64,000 nt of DNA from Clostridia bacterium (lineage in GTDB: Bacteria > Bacillota > Clostridia > Oscillospirales > CAG-272). The DNA is taken from positions 58,752 to 122,751 of the forward strand of contig JAFRQK010000051.1 of assembly GCA_017428635.1 (NCBI GenBank), read 5' to 3'. Positions within the stretch are counted from its first letter, which is position 1. Each line of letters starts with the position of its first letter. Below are positions 35,957-44,584 of the stretch, piece after piece. The notes under the pieces are model-generated. The model worked only from the letters and a program-made list of their open reading frames with translations, was not told where the DNA came from and ran no database searches. The position numbers and the translations under genes are program-made.

Positions 35957-37149
35957 CTTCTGTTCCCTCCGCGGCGCAGAGCGCCGACGCCGTCGGCCAG
36001 CGCCGCGATAAAGGCGTCGATCTCGTCCTCCGTATTAGTATGGGAAAGGCTGACGCGTATCGACGAATCGATCTCGGCCGCCGTGCATCCGAACGCGGCG
36101 AGCGCGTCGCTTTTCTTTTTCGAGTACGCGGAACACGCCGAACCGGCGGAAACGCAGATATCTCTGCCCGAAAGGTAATTGAGCATCGTCTCGCTCTTTA
36201 TCCCGGGCAAAGTCAGATTCATTACAGCGTCGGACGGGACGGCGGGGCGCTTGACCGCGACGCCCGAAGAAGCGAGTCCCGAGACGCCGTCTTCAAGCCT
36301 TTTGCGCAATCCCGCGACGGTCTGCCTGTTTTTGTCAAAGCCGTTTTTCTCCGCTTCCGCAGCCGCGGCGAAAGCCGCGATCGCGACGAGGTTCTCGGTG
36401 CCGGAGCGCAGACCGCCCTCCTGTCCTCCCCCGGGAAGTATCGGCGCGATATTCTTTCTTTTGAGCGTCTCCGCGGAGACGAAGAGAGCGCCGGCGCCGC
36501 GCGGAGCGCCGATCTTGTGCGCGCTCACGGAAAGCGTGTCCGCTCCGAGCGAATAAGGCGTAAATCTGATCTTCCCGAAACCCTGCACCGCGTCGCAGTG
36601 AACGACGGCGTCGGGAAATCTTCGTTTCACCCTCGATGAAGCGGAAGCGACGTCGTAGATCGCTCCGGTCTCGTTGTTGACGAGCATGAACGCGGCGAGA
36701 ACGACGGTACCGCCGGACCTTTCGCACTCGGAAAGGACGTCTTCAAGGCGCGCGGTATCAAGAACTCCGCCCGCCGTGGGTATCGTCGCAACGCGGCATC
36801 CGTCAGCCTCGAGGGACGCGGCTGCGCGCGCGACGGAAGGGTGTTCCCCGTCTCCGATCAGCGCCCACTCGGACCCGTCCCCTTTTCTTTTTTTCGATCT
36901 GTACGAGCCGATCACGGCGGTACAGTTGGCCTCCGTCCCCGACGCCGTGAAAACGAGGGCGTCTCCGGAACCGCGTCTCACTCCGAGCGCGTCCGAAACC
37001 GTCTCCCGGCATCTCGCCAAAAGGCGCGAAGCCTCCGCTCCCGCTCTGTGGGTCGACGAAGGATTGCCGTAAACTTCGACCGCGGCGGCGAGCGCTTCTT
37101 TCGCCTCGCGGCACACCTCGGTCGTAGCGGCGTTGTCAAGATATATCAT
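35953..37149 (-). CDS. cysteine desulfurase (NifS/IscS type)
   Basis: PLP enzyme that takes sulfur from cysteine for Fe-S clusters or tRNA thiolation. About 398 residues from the ATG at 37149 (MIYLDNAATT). Key blocks: VYGNPSSTHRAG, VFTASGTEANCTAV, HCDAVQGFGK, the PLP lysine in SVSAHKIGAPRGAGALFV, and the catalytic Cys loop SAGSACSAYSKKKS (about 340), then SIRVSLSHTNTEDEID. There is no adjacent iscU or mnmA. It overlaps the upstream lipoprotein gene by 4 nt. Confidence 0.94.
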   Translation of the reverse strand: MIYLDNAATTEVCREAKEALAAAVEVYGNPSSTHRAGAEASRLLARCRETVSDALGVRRGSGDALVFTASGTEANCTAVIGSYRSKKRKGDGSEWALIGDGEHPSVARAAASLEADGCRVATIPTAGGVLDTARLEDVLSECERSGGTVVLAAFMLVNNETGAIYDVASASSRVKRRFPDAVVHCDAVQGFGKIRFTPYSLGADTLSVSAHKIGAPRGAGALFVSAETLKRKNIAPILPGGGQEGGLRSGTENLVAIAAFAAAAEAEKNGFDKNRQTVAGLRKRLEDGVSGLASSGVAVKRPAVPSDAVMNLTLPGIKSETMLNYLSGRDICVSAGSACSAYSKKKSDALAAFGCTAAEIDSSIRVSLSHTNTEDEIDAFIAALADGVGALRRGGNRR

Positions 37150-37685
37150 TTTCCGAACCTGAAATTCTCGATCATCATTTTCACCTCGTCGAGATGGCTG
37201 TCCCATTTGTCCGCCGTCGCGCCGTAAGTGATTATGTAGATGACCCCGCTCTTTATCGCGGCGACCTGAGTATACTTGAAAGAGGTCTCGTCAAAGTCGC
37301 CCGAATAAACGTACTTTTTGGCGTCGGCTCCTCCGAGTTTCGTCTCTTCACCCTCAACTGAAAGTTCAAAGTTCAGGTAGAGCGCCTTCAGTTCGGAAAG
37401 ACCCGATTCCCACCAGTCGTCGACCGTAGAATCGGTGTACTGCATCTCTCCGGTCATGACCATAATGAACGATCTGTCCGTTCCCGAGCAGTACGCGCGG
37501 GTGCTTGCGTTCTGCGTGTCGATGCTCCAGCTCTCCGGAACGAAGAAGGTGTACGTCGCGAGTTCCGGATCCGAGGCGAGTTTCATCCCATCCGGGACGT
37601 TGGGATCTTTTTTCGAGCAGCCCGACAGGACCGCGACGGCGAGCGCGAGCGCAGCGACGATCGAAATCACTCTTTTGATTTTCAT
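37146..37685 (-). CDS. small lipoprotein of unknown function
   Basis: 179 residues. Signal peptide with lipobox LSGC (Cys about 23). The mature part is a single alpha/beta domain with YTFFVPESWSIDTQNAS and SFKYTQVAAIKSGVIYIITYGAT, resembling PsbP/Mog1-type folds that start with a 'fVPesW' strand. No catalytic motif. It overlaps the desulfurase by 4 nt and lies 26 nt after the large surface-protein gene, so it is inside the operon. The fold comparison is by eye only. Confidence 0.75.
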   Translation of the reverse strand: MKIKRVISIVAALALAVAVLSGCSKKDPNVPDGMKLASDPELATYTFFVPESWSIDTQNASTRAYCSGTDRSFIMVMTGEMQYTDSTVDDWWESGLSELKALYLNFELSVEGEETKLGGADAKKYVYSGDFDETSFKYTQVAAIKSGVIYIITYGATADKWDSHLDEVKMMIENFRFGK

Positions 37686-37711
37686 TTTCAGTACCGTTCC
37701 TTTTTGCTGAT

Positions 37712-40600
37712 TTATTTCTCCCGTTCGCGGCGGCGGCGCGCCTTCGCGAACGAAGCGTCTCTGTCAGATCTGAACAGATGGATACACAGCGGGATCATGA
37801 CGATCCCCGCGGCGACCGGTATGTAGACGGTCTTTTTGTCAAAAACCCTTTCCGGTCCTTTTCCGGCCGCCGGCTGCCCGTCTGTCAGGAAAGACCCGTC
37901 GGCCTCGGTCCTGCTGTGAGCGGCGATCCTGAAAACATCCGCCGTCGCTGCGCCTTCGGACCGAATGAGCACGGATAAATATTTTATTCCGCCCGCCCCG
38001 GGAAGATCTCCGAGATCGCAGACGGCCCGTCTCGCTTCCGCTCCCGGCGGGCAGTCGAGAACGTACTCGACGTCCCCGCCGTCCGTACCGAACATAAACG
38101 TGACGACCGCTCCGTCGTCAGACGAGACCGCTAGGTCGAATTCAACGAGCGGAAACAGCGAGAAACTTATCTCCTCGGGAAAAGACCTGAGGATAATGCC
38201 GTGAGACGACTCCGCGTCGAGCGTTGCGCGAAGGACGCGATCGCCCGATCTGCCGGTGAAAAACGCCGTGCCGAACGAGCCGATCCCGCTGCCGGCGACC
38301 CAGCCCTCGGTCGAATACGAATCCCTGAAATCCCAAAGGACCGCGCTCGACCTGACGGACGGCTCGACCGTCGAAAAGTCCTCCGCCCCGCGCGCGGGGG
38401 TCCCGTTTTTGCCGGTGTTTTCGCGAAGGATCGAATAATCGAAAAGCCCCTGCCCCGAAACGGACGGCACGGAGAGGATCACGGCGCGCGATCCGGCTTC
38501 CCTTCCCGCGGCGCACATATTGAGAAATATCCTTACCGCGTCGGCTGCCGTTTTACCCTTCGGAGTGAAAAGAAGCGCGGAGAACGAAGGCGCCGCCGTC
38601 CCGTTCGCCCTTGAAGACGAAACCGAAACGTCAAGACCGTCGAAAGCGCTCTTGTCGGTCTCGGTGAGAAGCGACCAGGGTATCTGCCCTATCTGATAAA
38701 GCGATTCCGCGATGAAAGCGGCGAACGTTTCCCCGTCCTCTCCGTCTCCGAGTCCCGCGACGGGAACGGTGACGGTAAAAGACTCATAGTCGACCGACGC
38801 CGCCGCGTACGTCAGACGCGCGAGCAGCGCGGCGCCGCAGGCGTCGTCCCACAGCGATCCGCCGCTCTTCATGTCGGGGATCACGATCGAGGATACGTTT
38901 CCGTATCTGCCGCAGAAGAACGAGGTGAGAGCGAGATAAAGGCCGAGCCCTCTCGGATCGTCCGCGTCCTTCTTTACCCCGTCCCGGAACCATTCCGCGG
39001 GATCCGAAACGGAGAATTTCAGATATACGCCTATGCCCGACGCCTCGTAGAACTCCATCTCGGCGTCAAGAAAACGGACGTATTCGTCGTTGAGATAGTA
39101 AGTATCCGAATCTCTGATCGCGGCGAGCCCGGTCGTAAGCGTGTGACCGCCGCCCGTCAGCCTGTCGAGTTTGACGTCGACGACCGCCCTGTTCATTCCG
39201 GCTTCAAACACCCCGGCGGGTTCCGCGCCGTAAAGACCCGTGACCGACGCGTTGCCCTCGGCGGGTTCCGCGCCGGAGAGGAACCGTTTCTCCGTTATCG
39301 GCACGTCGCCGTCTTTTTCGAGAACGGAGACCCAGAAATAATTTTCTCTGCCCTCTCTCGGAACAGACGAGAGCGGGACCGAGAAGGAAAAGACGGAACC
39401 GGCCCGCCCTTCCGCGAGTTTGACCGTCTCTCCGCCTGCGGCGGGTTCCGTGAAAAGACCGAGTTCCTTGCCCATCAGTTCGACGGCGGCGCTCTTTTTG
39501 AGTTTACCCTCTACCGCGAGGACACCGTCTTTCACCGTACAGTCGATAACGCATCCGGCGGAATCGATCCGCGGGTCGTGCGACCCGGCTGCAAAGTATT
39601 CGAGCGACTTGCAGACGACGGGTCCTCCGTCCGGACATTGAAAAATGAATTTTACCGTTTCCGCGTCTTCGGTCACGAATCGGAAAAGGTAAACGTGTTC
39701 ACCCGAAAAGATCTGTCTGGTCCCGGCGAGCGCCGCGCGCCCGCTGTCAGAGTTTGCTCCCCCGTTGAATTCCGCAGAAACCGACCCGCCGTTCGAGACG
39801 AGCGTCAGGGCCGCGTATCTCACGGGAACGGTCCCCTCCGCGGTATCCGCCTTCGGTAAAGCCGAGGGATCGATCACGGAATACAGTTCCGCCGCGCCGC
39901 GCTCGGGAACGAGCGTCACGGCGCCGTCGGCAACAGTCATATTCCCCGTTCCGCAGGAGAGCGACAGAGAACTCATTGCGCCGTTCGGCATTTTGTTTGC
40001 CGCCGCGCCGCAGAGTTTTGAAAAAACGATCTCCCCGGCGTCAGCCCCGCCGTTTTCCCATTCGAGCGTCGCCGTGATCCGTCTTACTGCCGATCGGTCT
40101 TTGAGAGGAGTAACGTCAAAGGTGGCAGTCTTCACCGATCCCGGGAAAAGATCCGCCCGGAAACGGAGAATATCGCCGTCCGTGTACAGCGATACGGTCA
40201 GAGAACAAGCGCGCGAAGGGGATCCCTCCGCGGGTGAGAAAAGAACGTTCACCGCGAGCGCGCCGAACGCGGACAGATCGACGTCCTCCGTCACGGAAAG
40301 CATCGCAGTCCGTTTCCGAGTCTCTCCTTCGGCGGCGGGTTCCTCTCCTGTCAGCGCGACGGAGACGGTCTTCCCGTCTTCCGATCTCTCGGCGCTCTTT
40401 GCGTCTCCGCTGACGGCGAGGACCGCGTCGTCGGACAAAACGGCCTCCCCATCCGGGACTGCGACGTGAGTTTCGTCGTTCGCGCTGAGTATGACTCCCG
40501 GCGCGATGACCGTCGCTCCCGCGGCGGGAAACGCGAACAGGACCCCGGCGATCAGGAGCGCGGCAACAAATATCGGTAAAAGAAATATATCCCTTTTCAA
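37712..40600 (-). CDS. large exported membrane-anchored protein, possibly with a DUF5722-like barrel
   Basis: 962 residues. N-terminal signal sequence (about 5-28) and a C-terminal hydrophobic anchor (about 930-947) followed by an Arg/Lys-rich tail, so it should be tethered outside the membrane. Beta-sandwich regions flank a central alpha/beta region (about 465-740) containing GMNRAVVDVKLDRL, YYLNDEYVRFLDAEMEFYEASGIGVYLKFS (two parts) and SSIVIPDMKSGG. That reads like a sugar-hydrolase barrel of the DUF5722 type, with low certainty. The TTG start follows GGAGATTCGAT. First gene of the operon ending in csaB. Confidence 0.75.
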   Translation of the reverse strand: MKRDIFLLPIFVAALLIAGVLFAFPAAGATVIAPGVILSANDETHVAVPDGEAVLSDDAVLAVSGDAKSAERSEDGKTVSVALTGEEPAAEGETRKRTAMLSVTEDVDLSAFGALAVNVLFSPAEGSPSRACSLTVSLYTDGDILRFRADLFPGSVKTATFDVTPLKDRSAVRRITATLEWENGGADAGEIVFSKLCGAAANKMPNGAMSSLSLSCGTGNMTVADGAVTLVPERGAAELYSVIDPSALPKADTAEGTVPVRYAALTLVSNGGSVSAEFNGGANSDSGRAALAGTRQIFSGEHVYLFRFVTEDAETVKFIFQCPDGGPVVCKSLEYFAAGSHDPRIDSAGCVIDCTVKDGVLAVEGKLKKSAAVELMGKELGLFTEPAAGGETVKLAEGRAGSVFSFSVPLSSVPREGRENYFWVSVLEKDGDVPITEKRFLSGAEPAEGNASVTGLYGAEPAGVFEAGMNRAVVDVKLDRLTGGGHTLTTGLAAIRDSDTYYLNDEYVRFLDAEMEFYEASGIGVYLKFSVSDPAEWFRDGVKKDADDPRGLGLYLALTSFFCGRYGNVSSIVIPDMKSGGSLWDDACGAALLARLTYAAASVDYESFTVTVPVAGLGDGEDGETFAAFIAESLYQIGQIPWSLLTETDKSAFDGLDVSVSSSRANGTAAPSFSALLFTPKGKTAADAVRIFLNMCAAGREAGSRAVILSVPSVSGQGLFDYSILRENTGKNGTPARGAEDFSTVEPSVRSSAVLWDFRDSYSTEGWVAGSGIGSFGTAFFTGRSGDRVLRATLDAESSHGIILRSFPEEISFSLFPLVEFDLAVSSDDGAVVTFMFGTDGGDVEYVLDCPPGAEARRAVCDLGDLPGAGGIKYLSVLIRSEGAATADVFRIAAHSRTEADGSFLTDGQPAAGKGPERVFDKKTVYIPVAAGIVMIPLCIHLFRSDRDASFAKARRRREREK

Positions 40601-40657
40601 ATCGAATCTCCGGTTTTGTCGGAAAAATGGGGGTAATGCGCTTTACCCGTAAAGAAT

Positions 40658-40686
40658 ATTTTATCACATTCATAAGATTAATTCAA
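40658..40686 (-). promoter_or_regulatory. promoter for the surface-protein to csaB operon
   Basis: Minus strand TTGAAT (40686-40681), 17-nt spacer, TAAAAT (40663-40658). Confidence 0.75.
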
Positions 40687-40726
40687 TATACCCCCGTCCC
40701 GCGCACCGTTGTCCGCCCGCCGTAAA

Positions 40727-40772
40727 AACAAAAAACGCTCCGGTCGGTTCCCGACGGAAAACGGCCGGAGCG
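40727..40772 (-). terminator. spoIIE terminator
   Basis: Minus strand: 11-nt arms CGCTCCGGCCG and CGACCGGAGCG, with one mismatch, around a 15-nt loop, then TTTTTTGTTTTT. Confidence 0.85.
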
Positions 40773-40780
40773 CGGTCTTG

Positions 40781-43186
40781 TCATTTGATTTTCACGATCC
40801 CCGCGGTAACGTCGTCGCGCGATCCTTCCTCCTTCGCCCTCCCGACTATCCTCTGTGCGGATTTTTCGGGGTCCGCCGACGCGATCCCCGCGTCCGAGAG
40901 CAGCTCACACAGCCACGGCGCTTCCTCAAAACTCCGCGTCACCCCGTCGGAGATCATCACGACGGTATCTCCCGGTTCTACGTCGAACGAGATCATCTCC
41001 GCGTCCAGAGCGCGAATAATGCCGATCGGCGCCGTTTTCGACTGAAGGCGAAACAGTCGCCCGTCTCTGACGATGAAGGACGGCGCCGCCCCGCTCTTGA
41101 TGAACCGCGCTTTGCCCGTCAGAAGGTCGATCTCCGCGAGATCGACCGTCGCGGAGCACTCCGTCCCACGCGCTCTGATGACGGAATTGAGCATTTTCAG
41201 AGCGGTCTCCGTCGCGGCGCCCGACCCGAGCACCGTCTCAAGAAACGACGCGCACATCCGCGCCGTAAGGTACGCCTCTTTTCCGCGCCCCTCTCCGTCG
41301 GAAATGAGCATATATAACCGCTTATCCTCTGTCTCGAACGTTCTGATAACGTCGCCGCAGACCGCGTCGGGATCGCCCGCGGCTTCCGATACCCCGCCGT
41401 ATTCCGCTCTGATCTTAGGGAGAGGAAGAAGTTCCATGTTCACCTCGTCTCCGCAAATGCTGAACGAGGGTTCGCCGAATTCGATACCGCACACCTGCCC
41501 GAAAAGGTCCTTTATCTGTTCCGATCCGAGCGACGTTTTATTGATCCTGACGCCGGTCGCGACCGCCCTTTTTCTCCTTTTCCCGTAGACCGCAACCCCG
41601 TCGGCGTAAAAGCCGCCTTCGGGGAGCATCGAGGAAAGACGCTCCGACAGTTTGCCGTCCGCGCGCGCTTCCTCTCTGTCGTATCTCGCCGCATCCTTCA
41701 GCATCTCCGCCACCGCCTCGTAATCGGAAGCGACCACGGGGGTCCTGTCCCAGACTTTTGCCTCCGAGAGTTTCTTTGAGAACTTTTCGTTCACCCCGTC
41801 GATGATCCGGTCGATATTGTAACACCGTTTCGCCATCGCGCGTGATACCGCCGACGCGCTCGCTCTTCCGCCGTGCAGAAGCTGACCGGCTATTTCTTCC
41901 TTTACGCGGTCTGCGTCCGTTCGTTCCGCGCCGCGGCACGCCCCGGAAAGACCGCAGCCGGCGCACACCTCTTCAAACGCTTCGTCGCACACGGCGCGGA
42001 CGTCGTCGGCGGACGGAGCCGTCAGCTCGTCCGATATGCTGTAAAGCTCTTTTGAGACCGCACGCAGTCCGCGCGAAAGATCGATCAGTTTTTTCTCGGT
42101 CGGACCTCCCGCGCCGCCCTGCTCTCCGTTCCTTCGGACCTCCCGCGCCCCGCGGCGCGCGGGAGCGCGCGGGATCAGCCCGAACGCGACGGCGGGAGTA
42201 AGCACGGCGACGGAAACGATCATTTCGGGCACGGTGTCCGACAAAACGTCGAGCCCCGACTCGAAATAACCCCACAGGACGCCCGCCGCGGCGGATAAGA
42301 AGACCGATCCCGTGTCGAAAAACCGCGTCGCAACGCCGCATACGACGGCGCAGAAAGCGATAAGCGCCGCGGTATGAGGCGAGATAACGGCTCCGCAGAC
42401 GAATCCGCGAAGAAGCCCGCGGAGAAGGCCGTTCTTTCTCACCGAAACGACGGCTACGGCAAACGCCGCCGCGACGCCGAGATCGACGACCGGGATCCTT
42501 ACGGCGTAAAACGATAATACGACGACGGCGCAAAGCGAGGTCGTCCCCGCCTCCTCAAGCATCGCGTCGCGAACTCCCGAGCCGCCGCCCGGACAAAGTT
42601 TTTCCCAATGGCGAGACGAAGTTACGAGCCAGACGAGCGTCGGCGCGATCACGGAAGAGGCCGCGGCGGAGACGAATCCCGCCGTCCCTTCCCCGCCGAC
42701 GGCCGCGGCGAGAACTCCGCCGGCGAGCGACGCGACGGAAGATAGCGCCATTCTGATATAAACCGATTCGTCATACGGAACAAGGGAGGCGTTCATCAGG
42801 GATCCCGCGATACGCTCCCGGCGGGTCCTGCCCGCGCCGTTTTTATCCTTCCGCCGTCCTTGGGCGGCGTCGCGCGCAAGGATCAAAGAGATCGCGAGGC
42901 GTCCGATCAAAAGAGAAAAAAAGACCGGAACGGCGACCGCCGCGTCGCCGGACAGAAAAGATCCCGCCGAAACGCCGAGAAACGCCGCCGGAGCGGACAG
43001 CGGTCCCGCAACGGCGCAGATCAGTGCGGCTCCGAAAGGGGCGGAACCGAAAAGGAATCTTCCTCCGGCGACCGCCGCTCCGATCGCGGCGATCAGGAGA
43101 GGACGGACGATCGCCGCGGTTTTTCCATTCTCCGTTTTTTCGATCCCGATTTCCGCGCGGAGCGCGCCCGCTTCTCTTCTTTTCAT
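40781..43186 (-). CDS. spoIIE: stage II sporulation protein E (SpoIIE)
   Basis: Membrane PP2C-type phosphatase that dephosphorylates SpoIIAA to activate SigF in the forespore and binds FtsZ. 801 residues: an N-terminal region with about ten hydrophobic helices (about 25-340), a central oligomerisation region (about 360-560) with CDEAFEEVCAGCGLSGACRG, and the phosphatase domain (about 575-800) with VCGDVIRTF, MLISDGEGRGKEA, GAAPSFIVRDG, VVMISDGVTRSF and GSRDDVTAGIV. Its presence shows the host sporulates or did so recently. The promoter has a 21-bp spacer. Confidence 0.95.
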   Translation of the reverse strand: MKRREAGALRAEIGIEKTENGKTAAIVRPLLIAAIGAAVAGGRFLFGSAPFGAALICAVAGPLSAPAAFLGVSAGSFLSGDAAVAVPVFFSLLIGRLAISLILARDAAQGRRKDKNGAGRTRRERIAGSLMNASLVPYDESVYIRMALSSVASLAGGVLAAAVGGEGTAGFVSAAASSVIAPTLVWLVTSSRHWEKLCPGGGSGVRDAMLEEAGTTSLCAVVVLSFYAVRIPVVDLGVAAAFAVAVVSVRKNGLLRGLLRGFVCGAVISPHTAALIAFCAVVCGVATRFFDTGSVFLSAAAGVLWGYFESGLDVLSDTVPEMIVSVAVLTPAVAFGLIPRAPARRGAREVRRNGEQGGAGGPTEKKLIDLSRGLRAVSKELYSISDELTAPSADDVRAVCDEAFEEVCAGCGLSGACRGAERTDADRVKEEIAGQLLHGGRASASAVSRAMAKRCYNIDRIIDGVNEKFSKKLSEAKVWDRTPVVASDYEAVAEMLKDAARYDREEARADGKLSERLSSMLPEGGFYADGVAVYGKRRKRAVATGVRINKTSLGSEQIKDLFGQVCGIEFGEPSFSICGDEVNMELLPLPKIRAEYGGVSEAAGDPDAVCGDVIRTFETEDKRLYMLISDGEGRGKEAYLTARMCASFLETVLGSGAATETALKMLNSVIRARGTECSATVDLAEIDLLTGKARFIKSGAAPSFIVRDGRLFRLQSKTAPIGIIRALDAEMISFDVEPGDTVVMISDGVTRSFEEAPWLCELLSDAGIASADPEKSAQRIVGRAKEEGSRDDVTAGIVKIK

Positions 43187-43219
43187 CTCATTCGTCCTTT
43201 CGTGTTGTATGCAGAAAAG

Positions 43220-43252
43220 ATTCTATCATCCTGCAAACGAAAAAAAGGTCAA
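43220..43252 (-). promoter_or_regulatory. spoIIE promoter with a 21-bp spacer (Spo0A-dependent type)
   Basis: Minus strand TTGACC (43252-43247), 21-nt spacer, TAGAAT (43225-43220). In Bacillus, SigA promoters activated by Spo0A, such as spoIIE and spoIIG, have this over-long spacing. Confidence 0.6.
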
Positions 43253-43428
43253 AGCGAAGGGGTCGCCTCGCGGAAGACCGCGTCGAACGGCCGTCGCCGC
43301 GGCGCGAAACGGGGCGAAGCCGGACGAAACGCGGCGCCGATGGCGGCGGCGGGGCGGGAACGGTCGGGGGAAATCGGCCGGAGCGGGCGGACGGGTAAAA
43401 AAAAGAGTGCCGCCCGCCGAGATTTCTA

Positions 43429-43458
43429 TTGACAAAAAGGCGAAGTGTTTTTTATAAT
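43429..43458 (+). promoter_or_regulatory. SigA promoter for the ROK kinase
   Basis: TTGACA at 43429-43434, 18-nt spacer, TATAAT at 43453-43458. An ATG at 43463-43465 would sit at the transcript start, so translation should start at 43508. Confidence 0.88.
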
Positions 43459-43507
43459 AACTATGAGCGAAAAACAAACGATCTCGAAAACCGAAAGGAA
43501 CGAAAAA

Positions 43508-44473
43508 ATGTACTATATCGGAGTTGACCTCGGCGGCACGAATATCGCCGTCGGAATCGTTGACGAAAACAACAGGATCATAAAGAAAGGCAAGACCCCG
43601 ACGGGCCCCGAAAGAGGAGCCGACGCGATCGTCGCCGATATGGCGGCGCTCTCCAGATCTCTCCTCGCGGAAGCGGAGATCCCGCTCTCCGAAGTGGCGT
43701 GGGCGGGCGTTGCCACCCCCGGAACAGCCGACAGCGACAGAGGCGTCGTCGTTTACGCGAACAACGTCCCGTTTCTCGACTATCCTCTCGCCGCCAATCT
43801 TTCCGCTCTTCTCGACGGCATCCCCGTTCATATAGAGAACGACGCGAACGCCGCTGCAAAAGCGGAAGCGATCGCGGGAGTCGCCAAAAGTGCTAAGTAT
43901 TCCGTCATGATCACGCTGGGGACCGGTCTCGGCGGCGGTATCGTCCTTGACGGAGAAGTTTATTCCGGTTTCAACTTTGCGGGAGCCGAACTCGGTCACA
44001 TGGTCATCAAAAAAGACGGCAGACAGTGCTCGTGCGGAAGACGAGGATGCTGGGAGGCCTATTCCTCCGCAACGGGTCTGGTCAACATTACGAAAGACCG
44101 CATCGAGGACGCAAGACGCGCGGGAAGAAAGACGGCCATGGAAGACATGATCGGCGGAGATATAAACAACGTCAACGCGCGTACCGCGTTCACCGCGATG
44201 AAGCAGGGCGACGAGGTCGCCGCCGAAGTCGTAGACGAGTATATCGATTATCTCGCGTGCGGTCTCGGCAACATCATCAACATCTTCCAGCCTGAGATCA
44301 TCTCGATCGGCGGAGGCATCTGCGGCGAGGGCGATTACCTTCTCAAACCGCTCCGCGAAAAGGTGTTCTACAAAGAGACGTATACGAAAGAGGGCACGCC
44401 CCGCACCGACGTCGTCGTAGCTGAACTCGGCAACGACGCCGGCATCATCGGAGCCGCGGTCCTCGGGAAATAA
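43508..44473 (+). CDS. ROK-family glucokinase
   Basis: Phosphorylates glucose or a related hexose. About 321 residues. ATP-binding motif GVDLGGTNIAVGIVD at the N terminus, IENDANAAA with the catalytic Asp, TLGTGLGGGIVLDG, GAELGHMVI, and the ROK zinc motif CSCGRRGCWEAYSS near 178. The C terminus has IISIGGGICG. The start at 43508 (MYYIGVDLGG) follows AAAGGAA and lies downstream of the predicted transcription start. It is single, with its own promoter and terminator. Substrate is inferred from the family. Confidence 0.92.
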   Translation: MYYIGVDLGGTNIAVGIVDENNRIIKKGKTPTGPERGADAIVADMAALSRSLLAEAEIPLSEVAWAGVATPGTADSDRGVVVYANNVPFLDYPLAANLSALLDGIPVHIENDANAAAKAEAIAGVAKSAKYSVMITLGTGLGGGIVLDGEVYSGFNFAGAELGHMVIKKDGRQCSCGRRGCWEAYSSATGLVNITKDRIEDARRAGRKTAMEDMIGGDINNVNARTAFTAMKQGDEVAAEVVDEYIDYLACGLGNIINIFQPEIISIGGGICGEGDYLLKPLREKVFYKETYTKEGTPRTDVVVAELGNDAGIIGAAVLGK

Positions 44474-44491
44474 TTTCGCCGAGAATCCGAA

Positions 44492-44519
44492 AACGCGTCT
44501 GACGTCAGGCGCGTTTTTT
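44492..44519 (+). terminator. terminator of the ROK kinase gene
   Basis: AACGCG / CGCGTT stem with an internal TGACGTCA, followed by TTTTTT. Confidence 0.8.
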
Positions 44520-44532
44520 CGTTCTCTCTCCG

Positions 44533-44561
44533 TTGCATTCGCGCCCGGGATATGATAAAAT
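44533..44561 (+). promoter_or_regulatory. promoter for the ydcF-amidase-lipoprotein operon
   Basis: TTGCAT at 44533-44538, 17-nt spacer, TAAAAT at 44556-44561. Transcription would start near 44568, just before AGAGGTG at 44571-44577. Confidence 0.75.
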
Positions 44562-44584
44562 TATCCTGTCAGAGGTGATGCTCT

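Larger units (their letters stand above)
43187..43507. other. 321-bp divergent intergenic region between spoIIE and the ROK kinase gene
   Basis: Contains the spoIIE promoter near its left end and the kinase promoter near its right end. Between them, 43262-43428 is very GC-rich with a possible Spo0A-like CGTCGAA at 43281-43287 and a GCGGGCGG / CCGCCCGC inverted repeat around 43385-43418. No convincing gene is visible. Confidence 0.65.

Noticed and set aside
43262-43428. Possible gene in the GC-rich spoIIE/ROK kinase gap
   Set aside because: Frames are open only because of high GC; no ribosome site and no motif.
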